IMG/VR virus record: IMGVR_UViG_3300032236_000810
Coordinates: 1-40,305 of that record
DNA: 40,305 nucleotides
From: a virus
Direction: 5' to 3' (one strand)
Shown: in pieces, positions 21,517-30,342 of the stretch
Numbering within the stretch: the first letter of the stretch is position 1
Layout: the number at the start of each line of letters is the position of its first letter
Notes under the pieces: model-generated
What the model was told of the DNA's origin: nothing
What the model saw: only the letters and a program-made list of their open reading frames with translations
The model's database searches: none
Made by a program: the position numbers and the translations under genes

Positions 21517-23323
21517 ATTTTCCAGTTCCTTTACCAAATGGAGTATTGATGTCACCTTTTAATTTTGACTTGTATTTCAAGAAGTTATTTGGTTTGTTAC
21601 CAGTAGTACGACCAGTTAAATCATCTGTAGTAATAGTCGGAGCTCCACCTTCATCAGTTCCACCAGCAGACCCCATAACTGCTTCACTCTTAACACCAAG
21701 TTTATCTTTGATACGTTTCATAGCAGAATGAGCTGCTTGTTTTACACGAGCAATAGGAGTAGATGCTTCTGGAGCAAAAGTACTATTCAATGAATAATCA
21801 GAGGTTGGACCAGCTGATTCATTAAGTTCATGACGGTGCATATCTTCCCAGTGGGCAGCAGCGTGTTTACGATCACTAACAGAGAACATCTTGTGCCAAG
21901 GAGTACCATCACCATGATGTTTAGCATAAGATTGTGCGGCACGATCAGCATGATACTGCCACAGTTTCTTTGCTTTCTCTGGATGATAAGTACCTTTCTT
22001 CATCTTCTTACTCAAGTTCTTAACGATAGGTTGATGACTTGAATAGTGTAAGTGATGATCGTTATCAGCATGAAGAACAAGTTCCTTAGCTGCATGTGGC
22101 ATATCACCATAGTTTTCTTTAATGGTTTCTTCTCCTATACCTAAAATTTTTTTATTTTTATTTTTATTCTCTCTATCCTTTATGGTTTTGTGGGCTCGGT
22201 CAAGTCCAGATTCTGTATTCTTTTCATTACGATCTAAAATATCATTAAGTTCTTTAGCATGAGGATGGTTAGAATTATACCTATATGATGTTTGATGCAA
22301 ATAATTTGAAGCTTTATCTTGATATGATTTCAAAGTTTTAGTAGATAATTCATCAATCTGTTCTACATCTTCTTTGTTCAATCTGGCATTTGCTTTCTTG
22401 ATACCAGCACTTCTTTTAGCAAACTTTTCAGTATGTTTCATAAATTGTTTGGTGTCTGCGGCAGATTTACTACGTTGAGCAGCATTACCTGCAAGACCAA
22501 AAGATTTGATAGCAGAGATTGTTGATTTCTTTACATAGTTACCAAGAGTTTTCTTTGACAACTCATCCAACTGTGCATATTCTTCTGTCTGCATGAAGTC
22601 AAGAACATCTTCAAGAAGATCAACTTCTTCTTTTGCCATCTTAGTAGCAGTAGCATACATTACTTCTTTAGCACGATCACCATAACGGTCTTTGAAACCT
22701 TTTACATTCTTCTTCATGCTCTTAACATAATGTTCTTTCTCTTTGGACTCACCAGAAGTAAGAGTGCGTTCATCTAACACTTCATCTTCCTTAATCTGTT
22801 CAACTTCTTCACCTTTCAACTTATGCTTCAGTTTTTGTAACATTGATGGATGAAATGTTCCGGTCTTTTTCTTTATTTTATCATCAGCAAGTTCAGCGCC
22901 AAGTAAGCGATTCAAATTTGCTTTCATTGGATTTTTATCATATTGCTTATCATATTCCTTATATGCCTTTTTTCTATAAGCATCCAATTTACCAACAGAT
23001 AATTCATCAATCTGTTCTGAATCTTCTTTACGAAGTTTCTTAAAATCTGCACCAGTAAGTTTACCCTTTGGTTCAGCAACATCAAGTTTACTTTGAGCAC
23101 CTTTCAAACCTTCATCCAATTCTTCTTCTTTGTCTTTTGCAGTTTTCTTGATCTTATCTTTATCAGTGTTGATCTTAGCAGCAGGAATCGGTTTCGCTTT
23201 CATACGAGCAAGTTCACGATCTGCCTTTGCAACATCATCATCGTCATCGTAAGATTCTTCAACGTTAATGATCTTTTCTACTTCTTCTGCAACAGAATCC
23301 ATTTTCAGTTTATTATAGAACAT
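21509..23323 (-). CDS. repeat-containing candidate prohead-processed polyprotein, 604 aa
   Basis: A lysine- and glutamate-rich helical protein with a recurrent module beginning EQIDELS.KTL..Y, at about residues 103 (SEQIDELSVGKLDAY), 250 (AQLDELSKKTLGNY) and 321 (EQIDELSTKTLKSY). Sites of the gp21 type, [LI]xE, fall at module edges: LDE71, IDE107, IKE179, LDE185, LDE254, IDE325, IKE403 and LNE502. Residues 404-502 form a His-rich segment (LHADNDHHLHYSSH...). Start at ATG 23323 has GGAG six bases upstream. Read with the two enzyme-like genes upstream. It may be cut into several internal peptides, or act as scaffold. Confidence 0.6.
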   Translation of the reverse strand: MFYNKLKMDSVAEEVEKIINVEESYDDDDDVAKADRELARMKAKPIPAAKINTDKDKIKKTAKDKEEELDEGLKGAQSKLDVAEPKGKLTGADFKKLRKEDSEQIDELSVGKLDAYRKKAYKEYDKQYDKNPMKANLNRLLGAELADDKIKKKTGTFHPSMLQKLKHKLKGEEVEQIKEDEVLDERTLTSGESKEKEHYVKSMKKNVKGFKDRYGDRAKEVMYATATKMAKEEVDLLEDVLDFMQTEEYAQLDELSKKTLGNYVKKSTISAIKSFGLAGNAAQRSKSAADTKQFMKHTEKFAKRSAGIKKANARLNKEDVEQIDELSTKTLKSYQDKASNYLHQTSYRYNSNHPHAKELNDILDRNEKNTESGLDRAHKTIKDRENKNKNKKILGIGEETIKENYGDMPHAAKELVLHADNDHHLHYSSHQPIVKNLSKKMKKGTYHPEKAKKLWQYHADRAAQSYAKHHGDGTPWHKMFSVSDRKHAAAHWEDMHRHELNESAGPTSDYSLNSTFAPEASTPIARVKQAAHSAMKRIKDKLGVKSEAVMGSAGGTDEGGAPTITTDDLTGRTTGNKPNNFLKYKSKLKGDINTPFGKGTGKYD

Positions 23324-23324
23324 T

Positions 23325-25043
23325 TTATTCTCCGTACTTTTTTCTTTTTTTAGGTTGTTTAATTTCTACACCAGATAGCTTATTAACATTGTCTTGTTGG
23401 GTTTGCATAGGTTCTTTATTACAAGAACCACCAAGAACTCCACCAACACCCATTTCAGTACCACCTGGTTCATCAATGGATTCTACAAAATTTTTAAATG
23501 TTTTTCTACCTTCTTGATATATTCCAATATTGATACCACCTGGATATGCAGTACCAGATTGTCTCGTATCATACTCTGGACTTGTTCCTGATGGTTTTGG
23601 GAACCTTTCACTACTATTTAACCATTTTGACTTTTTCGCCTTTTCAGATTCCTTGTCTTTATTAAAGTTAGGAACTTTAGGTTTTGCAGTTATATTAATA
23701 TGAGGTTTAGATTCTTCACTATATGTCATATTAGTATATGTCTTAGTTCTCTTTGGAGCATTGAACTTGATATCATCTTGCCCCTTCATACTTGGACTGT
23801 TATCAGGAACAACATCACTAGTAGTGTCTGCTGTTTCTCCACCAAGTTTCTTTAACTTTACACTTTCAACAAATATGTTCTTATTACGATAGATGTTATT
23901 CTTATTAACACCATCAAAGAATGCATTAGTTATCTTATATGCTGATGTGATATCTTCTTCAATCATATCAACAGAACCACTGTTGTCAATACGAAGGAAA
24001 TTATCAAACTCTTCACTGTAAATATCTTTGTTGTGTTGTGCCTGTAACCATTTATCATTTCTTACTGACTCAACCATCATACGAGATAGTTTAGTGTTAC
24101 GTTCTTGACTTGATTCATTTGTTGTGTCAACAAAGATCATCATTGTTGAGTATCCAAGTTCTTCAAGTTCTTCTTTTATATAAGAAATGTGTTCATTATC
24201 ATCAGCAGGACCATTGATGATCAAAGGAGAACGACTACGGATTGCTTCTCTACGTAAGTCATGTGTCTTCTCAGACAACTTCTTCTTATCAGCAAGGTAT
24301 GTATATGCTTGAACTACATTAAGTTCAATTGCTCTTGATTCTGAGATTGATTCACGGATAACAACATCCTTTCCAGAACCAGGTCCACCAGTAACAAAGA
24401 TTGCCTTATACATACCACGAGTAAAGTTCTCATGCAATCCCATACCATGACGGACATCATGCATTAATTCTCTTGCATGTTCATCTTTAACATGGGAAGG
24501 AACACCTTGACGGAATGAAGAGAAATCTTTATTCTTAGCATGTTGACGCATCTTGGTACCAGACATACCTTCTTCACCTTCTGCATCTGGATCACGGTGT
24601 CCGGCAGAACGAACCTCAATTTTCTTGAAGTTGAAGTGTCCATGTCTTCCTTTTACACCGTTATACTTGTGTAATAGGTCATGCATTTCTTTTACACGGT
24701 CAGAACCAGCAACAACAACTAAATGATCATGACCTTTATCATGTAATTTAGATGCGTGATGTAAAATAGTAGGTTCACTACTAGAAGAAGAACTGAAGTT
24801 AGTACCTGGTGAATATCTTCTTAGATGTTTTACTTTTTGTTCTGGTGATAGAGGGTTCTTATTGGCATTCTGAGAATGAGATACAACAACAGAATGCGGC
24901 ATCTTTTCTCTGTCAGATATTTCTCTTACTTTATTGATAAGTTTGAGGTGGCCAGTGGTAGGAGGATTGTATCTCCCGAATGCCATGACAACAGGTTTAC
25001 TGGTCTTATTTGTTTCTTCTACTAACTCTAAAAAACTTTTCAT
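23325..25043 (-). CDS. NadR-like nucleotidyltransferase plus P-loop kinase with capsid-targeting peptide, 572 aa
   Basis: Residues 1-10 (MKSFLELVEE) fit the capsid-targeting pattern. Residues 17-200 form a cytidylyltransferase/NMNAT-type domain: FGRYNPPTTGH (22-32) is the GxxxP..GH signature and SGTKMR (161-166) the ISxTxxR-like motif. Residues 213-380 form a P-loop kinase with Walker A GGPGSGKD (219-226) and VDTTNESSQERN, resembling zeta-toxin or ribosylnicotinamide kinases. The C-terminal 190 residues are low complexity, with a second copy of the tag-like KTFKNFVES near 508-516 and a Gly-rich stretch. An NAD-salvage role is the simplest reading, but the substrates are not proven. Coupled to the upstream gene by ATGA. 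Confidence 0.75.
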   Translation of the reverse strand: MKSFLELVEETNKTSKPVVMAFGRYNPPTTGHLKLINKVREISDREKMPHSVVVSHSQNANKNPLSPEQKVKHLRRYSPGTNFSSSSSSEPTILHHASKLHDKGHDHLVVVAGSDRVKEMHDLLHKYNGVKGRHGHFNFKKIEVRSAGHRDPDAEGEEGMSGTKMRQHAKNKDFSSFRQGVPSHVKDEHARELMHDVRHGMGLHENFTRGMYKAIFVTGGPGSGKDVVIRESISESRAIELNVVQAYTYLADKKKLSEKTHDLRREAIRSRSPLIINGPADDNEHISYIKEELEELGYSTMMIFVDTTNESSQERNTKLSRMMVESVRNDKWLQAQHNKDIYSEEFDNFLRIDNSGSVDMIEEDITSAYKITNAFFDGVNKNNIYRNKNIFVESVKLKKLGGETADTTSDVVPDNSPSMKGQDDIKFNAPKRTKTYTNMTYSEESKPHINITAKPKVPNFNKDKESEKAKKSKWLNSSERFPKPSGTSPEYDTRQSGTAYPGGINIGIYQEGRKTFKNFVESIDEPGGTEMGVGGVLGGSCNKEPMQTQQDNVNKLSGVEIKQPKKRKKYGE

Positions 25044-26209
25044 TTCCTGACTTTTAATAGGTTGGCTTTACTGAATTCTTCTCTGTTGACTAACTTTGTT
25101 GGTTCGCCAGCATGATTAACTACAAATCCTTCTGGATCGGTCTTCTTACCATCTATGTCATGTTCTAATCCACCACCATGTTGATTCAAATTCTTTACTA
25201 AGACATCCTTTGCTTGTTGTAAATGGTGATGCATTCTCAACAAGTTTTCATAATGTTGTTTATTATTTTCAATATGATCAGAATGTGCTTGTCCTTCATT
25301 CTGTCTTCTTTGCTGAGTAGCAGGTGTTTTCAACTTACTTGCTGCTTTATTATACTTATCAACAATGTGTTGTTGTAGACCTTTAGCAGAAGGTGTTTCA
25401 CCTGTTCTTACTGTCTGATTTATATAGGTTGCTAAATGATTAGCATCTCCTTGGTGTGGAGATGTGGCATTATACATGTCTTTATTTTGATCATGAATCT
25501 TCTTTGCTTGATCCATATGAGATTGAAACTCACTCTGATCTTCTGGACTGTAATGTACATTCTTAGTATCATACTCAGCAGATTGATGCCATACATCTGG
25601 ATGTTGTCCAAAGTTATGTACATCAGGATGTGGATCTGCTCTCATAGAGTTCAAATCTTTTCCTTGATATTGTGTATGAACCACAACACCCATCTTTGCT
25701 TTTCTTATCTTATCTGCCTTATCGCCTCTGGCAGTATAAGTGATAGTATTAGGAGTAAATGATACACCACGTTTAGTTTCTTTCTTATCATCACCGGAGA
25801 ACATCATATCTCCTTGATATACACCTTGTTTTGGTGAAACTTTAGGAAGATGGTTCAGTGCTGAATGAAGTTTCTCAACTAATCCTGGTGCATGTCCATG
25901 ATTTTTAAGAATATCTTCGTGTGTATAGTTTATCTTAGGGTTCTTATTAAAAGCAGATTTAGAAGCAACAAAGAACTTACCAGTTTCTGGATGATGACCA
26001 AAAACAATAGATGGAGAACCATCATACTTCATAGTAAGTGCTGAACTGTGGCCACCACTCTTAATATGACTGTGTGCTTGATTTAACGCATTCTGAGCAT
26101 GTTCAAAACCAGCACTACCATGTAGAAGAGGTCTATCCTCTGCATGGTGAATGTGCTTCAGTTTTGCTTCTTCAACGTCTTCTTTTAGAAAATATGAGAA
26201 AGATTTCAT
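25040..26209 (-). CDS. polynucleotide-ligase-like protein with capsid-targeting peptide (DUF6267-like), 389 aa
   Basis: Residues 1-10 (MKSFSYFLKE) match the capsid-targeting pattern with L-K-E as the cut site. TMKYDGSPSIVFG (59-71) has the KxDG nucleotide-attachment motif of ATP-dependent ligases and capping enzymes. GVYQGDMMF (129-137) fits motif III, and DPEGFVV (358-364) with TKLV (371-374) fit motifs IV and V. I recall a phage family of this kind called DUF6267. The middle is His/Gln-rich. Length and motif order fit an RNA or DNA ligase fold, but activity is not proven. Transcribed from the late promoter at 26262-26255. Confidence 0.7.
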   Translation of the reverse strand: MKSFSYFLKEDVEEAKLKHIHHAEDRPLLHGSAGFEHAQNALNQAHSHIKSGGHSSALTMKYDGSPSIVFGHHPETGKFFVASKSAFNKNPKINYTHEDILKNHGHAPGLVEKLHSALNHLPKVSPKQGVYQGDMMFSGDDKKETKRGVSFTPNTITYTARGDKADKIRKAKMGVVVHTQYQGKDLNSMRADPHPDVHNFGQHPDVWHQSAEYDTKNVHYSPEDQSEFQSHMDQAKKIHDQNKDMYNATSPHQGDANHLATYINQTVRTGETPSAKGLQQHIVDKYNKAASKLKTPATQQRRQNEGQAHSDHIENNKQHYENLLRMHHHLQQAKDVLVKNLNQHGGGLEHDIDGKKTDPEGFVVNHAGEPTKLVNREEFSKANLLKVRK

Positions 26210-26254
26210 TTAGTTCCTTATGTGATCACAACGCACTATGGTTGTTCATAGAAC

Positions 26255-26262
26255 TATTTATA
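26255..26262 (-). promoter_or_regulatory. T4 late promoter
   Basis: Exact TATAAATA on the minus strand, about 46 bases before the start of the ligase-like gene at 26209 and at the very end of the epimerase gene. It makes the downstream unit (ligase-like to small internal proteins) late. Confidence 0.75.
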
Positions 26263-27090
26263 CTATTTGCAAAGTATATCCAGCATGTCACTCATAGTAT
26301 ATTTTGGATTAAATCCAAGTTTATGTAACTTATTAACGTCCAAAACCATATTGGTTGCTTGTACTTTAGTGTGGAATTCAGCAGGTGGAATGTTTTCAAT
26401 AACAGAAGTTGAACCAGTTCTTTGTACTACAGATTCAATAACTTCATCCAACCATACTGGAATTCCTCTTCCAATATTATAGATTTCATTTATACCACCA
26501 CTTTTAATGACAGTATTGATAGCACCAACTACATCATCAACATACATGTAATCTCTGTAACATCTACCACCATCATATAGTTGAATTGGTCTGTTATTTT
26601 TGATTTCATTGATCATATATTGAAGAGCATTCTTCTTCTTAGATACCTTATGATCTTGTGGACCAATAACATTAGGCAATCTTAATATACGATATTTGAT
26701 TCCAAAGGTTTCACAATAAGAAATAAGAAGTTGTTCAGCAGCCCGTTTAGTAATGCTATAGAATCCTTTTGGATCACAATGTGTATCTTCTTTTGCTGGA
26801 AGATCTACTGAACCATATACAAACCATGAACTAATAAAGTTAAAAGTTAGGTCTGGGATATTCTCCTTTCTATGTGATTCTAGAACTTTAATAAAAGTTG
26901 TTAGATTAGTATCAATGTCAATATATGGATCAGTATGAACGTTGTAATTATCAATAGTAGAAATAAAATAAACCACTTCATTTGATTTGATCTCATAATC
27001 CGATCTATGATTTTTAATAACATTAGGAGTCAGTTCACAATACCGACTCCCAACGAAACCACCACCACCAAATACGTTTACTTGTCCCAT
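26263..27090 (-). CDS. NAD-dependent epimerase/dehydratase (SDR), 275 aa
   Basis: The N-terminal VNVFGGGGFVGSRY is the glycine-rich NAD(P)-binding loop. YSITKRAAEQ (about 132-141) holds the catalytic Tyr-xxx-Lys, with the Ser of FNFISSWFVYG before it. RDYMYVDDVV is typical of extended SDR sugar enzymes. The product would be a nucleotide-sugar epimerase, reductase or dehydratase; the exact substrate cannot be told. Coupled to the RfbH-like gene by a 13-base overlap, so the two probably act in one sugar pathway. Confidence 0.8.
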   Translation of the reverse strand: MGQVNVFGGGGFVGSRYCELTPNVIKNHRSDYEIKSNEVVYFISTIDNYNVHTDPYIDIDTNLTTFIKVLESHRKENIPDLTFNFISSWFVYGSVDLPAKEDTHCDPKGFYSITKRAAEQLLISYCETFGIKYRILRLPNVIGPQDHKVSKKKNALQYMINEIKNNRPIQLYDGGRCYRDYMYVDDVVGAINTVIKSGGINEIYNIGRGIPVWLDEVIESVVQRTGSTSVIENIPPAEFHTKVQATNMVLDVNKLHKLGFNPKYTMSDMLDILCK

Positions 27091-28364
27091 GCTCTACACA
27101 CCTTTTCAATATAAGAAAGAATGTTATCATTATACAAAGGAGAACATCCAATGAAGAACACATTACTCAATGCTTTGTTAGCATTTGGATATAACTTGTA
27201 ATCGTCCAAGTGTTTATAAGCAGGATGTAATAGTAGATTACCAGCAAAGTAACTACGAGTTTGTATTTTATTTTCTTCGAAGTATTCAACCAGAAACTCC
27301 CTCAGTTCTTGTGTTTCACAGTATACTGGAACACCAAACCAAGAAGGGTCAGCACCATCTGTTGCCTCAATAACTCTTACACCTTTTATATTATCTTCAA
27401 TATAAGAACCGATCTTTTTCTTATAATCCCGTCTAGAGGACTCTAGGAAGTCAAACTTCTTCAACTGTGCCATACCAATAGCACCTTGGAGATCAAGAGG
27501 TTTTAGGTTATAACCAATGGTAGTAAAGACGTACTTGTGGTCAATTATTCCATCATAGTCCTCCAACCACTTATCAAATCGGTTACCACACGTTCCACAA
27601 GCCAAGAGATTATTACTACCAACGCAATAACAATCACGACCCCACCAAGCAATACTTGTAGCAGTAGCAATAAACTCTTTATCATTAGAGCAAACCATAC
27701 CACCTTCGCCTGTACTAATATGATGTGCAGGGTAGAACGATGTTGTCCATGCATAATAGTAATCTGTAATAAGTTGATTATTCCAGAGAGTTCCCAGAGA
27801 ATCGCAGTTATCACCCAACAAAATAATACCATGTTTTTCACACAATTCAATAATCTTATCCATATCAGGAGGATTACCGAGAACTGGTGAAACAAAGATT
27901 GCCATTGTCTTATCAGTGATCTTCTCTTCAATCTTATTAACATCAAAATTAAGAGAATCAAGTTCAATGTCAATAAAGACAGGTTTTAGACCATTTTGAA
28001 CAATAGGAGAGATGGTAGTGGGGAATCCCACAGGAGAAACGATGATTTCATCTCCGTCATACCATCCAAACTTCTTTTTCATAGCAGTAATAAGGACAAG
28101 ATTTGCCGAACTACCAGAGTTAACCATAAGAGAATTCTTTACATTAAATCTCTTACTAAACTTGTTTTGGAACTGTGCTACTTTTTCACCAGCAACGACC
28201 CATTTACCATTGACTAATGAATCAATAGCAGCTTCCATTTCTTCATGGTCCCACATCTGACCAGAGTATTGAATGAAATCACCTTCCTTATAATTATCAT
28301 AGTTCTTAACATATTTTGGAATGACCGTAGTGGCCAGTTCACGAATCATTTCATTTGTTTCCAT
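27078..28364 (-). CDS. rfbH: RfbH-type CDP-4-keto-6-deoxyglucose-3-dehydrase, 428 aa
   Basis: A DegT/DnrJ/EryC1 fold enzyme. In SFYPAHHISTGEGG (209-222) the PLP-binding lysine of the aminotransferases is replaced by His214, the mark of the dehydrase RfbH/AscC. Four cysteines, C245-Y-C247 and C256-G-T-C259, are at the position of the [2Fe-2S] cluster in this enzyme. In the known pathway it removes the C3 hydroxyl on the way to 3,6-dideoxyhexoses of O-antigens, with a separate reductase that is not seen here. First gene behind the promoter at 28394-28422. Confidence 0.85.
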   Translation of the reverse strand: METNEMIRELATTVIPKYVKNYDNYKEGDFIQYSGQMWDHEEMEAAIDSLVNGKWVVAGEKVAQFQNKFSKRFNVKNSLMVNSGSSANLVLITAMKKKFGWYDGDEIIVSPVGFPTTISPIVQNGLKPVFIDIELDSLNFDVNKIEEKITDKTMAIFVSPVLGNPPDMDKIIELCEKHGIILLGDNCDSLGTLWNNQLITDYYYAWTTSFYPAHHISTGEGGMVCSNDKEFIATATSIAWWGRDCYCVGSNNLLACGTCGNRFDKWLEDYDGIIDHKYVFTTIGYNLKPLDLQGAIGMAQLKKFDFLESSRRDYKKKIGSYIEDNIKGVRVIEATDGADPSWFGVPVYCETQELREFLVEYFEENKIQTRSYFAGNLLLHPAYKHLDDYKLYPNANKALSNVFFIGCSPLYNDNILSYIEKVCRAWDK

Positions 28365-28393
28365 GAGTATACCATCCTAAATTTTAAGTGTAT

Positions 28394-28422
28394 ATTATAT
28401 CACATATAGAACATATTGTAAA
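28394..28422 (-). promoter_or_regulatory. sigma70-type promoter
   Basis: On the minus strand TTTACA (28422-28417), 17 bases, TATAAT (28399-28394), 30 bases before the rfbH-like start. Confidence 0.8.
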
Positions 28423-28425
28423 GGA

Positions 28426-29121
28426 TTATGTTCTATACGTCCAAACGTCATTCCTATATGTATCTGGTGGAAGATACCATCTATTATCTACACCTGGATG
28501 GAGGTCATATGCTCTTGGGTTACCTGACCCATGCCAACATTCCCAATCAAATCTATGGTGTGGTTGACCAGAGAACTGAGGTAAGAACTTTGTATACTCT
28601 GGTGTTTCCATGTGTCTACACTTTCTTAGATAAGATGCCTTTGCCCAATAGAAATTACCTGCATAGAATGGATGTGGTGGATTATCTAGGAAAGCTGCAC
28701 CACACATATCATACCCTTCATCCAATTTAGCAACACAATCTTGCCATCTTTCAATGTTCCAGTATTGCATATACTTACGCCAATTCTGATGACCACCTGG
28801 TGGATGACTACAACCTTTATGTGTTATGTGACAGATATAATATTCACCTGGATTATGTCTAATATAGTTTTGTACTGCCAACTCGGTTGTTGCTTCATAC
28901 CATTCTTTATATACATTGCCATAAACACGGTATGTTACGTTCTTCCTTGAGATCCATCTATCAGATAACCAGTTATATGGTTTAGATTCGAAGTGTAAGT
29001 TCATAACAGCGGAATCACAAGCATCGAGTAGACCACTTGATTCTAAAAGATCAGCCTGTTCATGGGTAATATCCATCCCAGAACCTATATTGATAACATG
29101 ACTAAACAAAACTATTCTCAT
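28426..29121 (-). CDS. glycosyltransferase-like protein, 231 aa
   Basis: MRIVLFSHVINIGSGMDITHEQ opens a nucleotide-binding-like strand. The C-terminal HPFYAGNFYWAKASYLRK is a motif common to small glycosyltransferases of surface-sugar clusters, where the YAGNFWWA-type loop forms part of the acceptor site. HHRFDWECW follows. No DxD is obvious, so the assignment rests on the loop and on context. Four-base overlap with the methyltransferase upstream. Confidence 0.62.
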   Translation of the reverse strand: MRIVLFSHVINIGSGMDITHEQADLLESSGLLDACDSAVMNLHFESKPYNWLSDRWISRKNVTYRVYGNVYKEWYEATTELAVQNYIRHNPGEYYICHITHKGCSHPPGGHQNWRKYMQYWNIERWQDCVAKLDEGYDMCGAAFLDNPPHPFYAGNFYWAKASYLRKCRHMETPEYTKFLPQFSGQPHHRFDWECWHGSGNPRAYDLHPGVDNRWYLPPDTYRNDVWTYRT

Positions 29122-29618
29122 ATCTTTTCCCCAACGACCATAAACGAATCATTTAAATCCTTTCCTGATGAAAATATTTTATCATAATCATTATCATACA
29201 TATAATCCTTAATCATATCTGATGTAAATGAATGAAGATGTTTTCTGTTATTCCAAGGTCTCCAATATTCTTGGTCATAATGTGGTAGATAAAGGAACAA
29301 AACACCACCACTCTTTAGTTTGGATGTCCAATAATCAAGTGCATCAACCCAATATGGAAGATGTTCCAAACAATGACTAGAGTAAATGTAGTCCAGATTA
29401 TCATACTCAAAATCATAGGCATCATTCCCATCATCAAAGTTCAAATCAACACCAATTGCACCAGGAAAGCACCATTCCTGTCTATTACATCCAATATCAA
29501 TACCATATCCTTTACAAAAGTGTTTTGCAAAAGGTATTGCAAATTGTGATGCATTACCTTCCTCTTGGAATTTTGGATACCATCTACCTTTATACTTTAT
29601 TGTTTCAATATTACTCAT
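29118..29618 (-). CDS. SAM-dependent methyltransferase-like protein, 166 aa
   Basis: Start set at ATG 29618 (MSNIETIKYKGRWYP), eight bases inside the end of the upstream gene; the longer frame runs far into it. KGYGIDIGCNRQEW is a shortened motif I for SAM binding. DYIYSSHCLEHLPYWVDALD carries the S..LEH motif of class I methyltransferases, and LKSGGVLFLYLPH follows. It lies in the sugar cluster, so sugar O- or N-methylation is likely, but the acceptor is unknown. Confidence 0.75.
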   Translation of the reverse strand: MSNIETIKYKGRWYPKFQEEGNASQFAIPFAKHFCKGYGIDIGCNRQEWCFPGAIGVDLNFDDGNDAYDFEYDNLDYIYSSHCLEHLPYWVDALDYWTSKLKSGGVLFLYLPHYDQEYWRPWNNRKHLHSFTSDMIKDYMYDNDYDKIFSSGKDLNDSFMVVGEKI

Positions 29619-30342
29619 AGTTGAATTCTTTAATGTAGTGTAAATGACTATTTCTATTTTTATAATAGTGTAAGTCAAATGAATATTCAATCGGTTTACC
29701 ATCCCAATTATATAGATCATCGTCCCAAAGGATATGAGTTTCTTTATTCATCATATCAGACAATATTCCTATTCCTGTGAATGTTGTTATGAATGGGTTT
29801 GGATTATATTTGATCAACGAAAGATTATACAACAAATGATGAGAATAGTCAAGATAATAAAATCGATCTGTATTGAATTTATCATATCCTCTTATATGAT
29901 TAGATAATCTTCTCTCATCAACATCAGGTGCATCTTTTGGACTCCACCTATCTGCAACAAGAATACTATCTTCATGCTCACGTATATCATTATACCAAGG
30001 TATATTTAAATTGTAATCAACATCTAAATCAAAATCAATATTATAATTACTTCTTACAAAATTATAACATCTCCTAACTGCGAATGGTTCATCACCATTA
30101 TTTTGATCACCACCAGTGTCATCTAATACAATATATTCTTTAACTATTGGTTGTTCATCCATAAAATGAACATCGGAAAAGATACCCTGATATAATAAAA
30201 GATCTTTTATTCCATTGAATCTTTTAAGACGATCACATATACCAAATGATATTGGACCATACTTTTCATGCAATCCAGATAATGTAGGAAGACAATGGAT
30301 AAAATCTCCTAAGTTGTGTATTCTTGGTGAATATACCTTCAT
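29611..30342 (-). CDS. GT9/heptosyltransferase-like protein, 243 aa
   Basis: MKVYSPRIHNLGDFIHCLPTLSGL resembles the N-terminal GDxxxxxP loop of ADP-heptose-type glycosyltransferases (family 9). The C-terminal half lacks the usual second domain and ends in an aromatic, tyrosine- and asparagine-rich tail, so the protein may be a short or diverged member. The setting between two other sugar genes supports a glycosyltransferase. Confidence 0.55.
   Translation of the reverse strand: MKVYSPRIHNLGDFIHCLPTLSGLHEKYGPISFGICDRLKRFNGIKDLLLYQGIFSDVHFMDEQPIVKEYIVLDDTGGDQNNGDEPFAVRRCYNFVRSNYNIDFDLDVDYNLNIPWYNDIREHEDSILVADRWSPKDAPDVDERRLSNHIRGYDKFNTDRFYYLDYSHHLLYNLSLIKYNPNPFITTFTGIGILSDMMNKETHILWDDDLYNWDGKPIEYSFDLHYYKNRNSHLHYIKEFNYE

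Noticed and set aside
27545-27973. 142-residue minus-strand frame inside the RfbH-like gene
   Set aside because: Leucine- and isoleucine-rich shadow of the true frame, with no start site.
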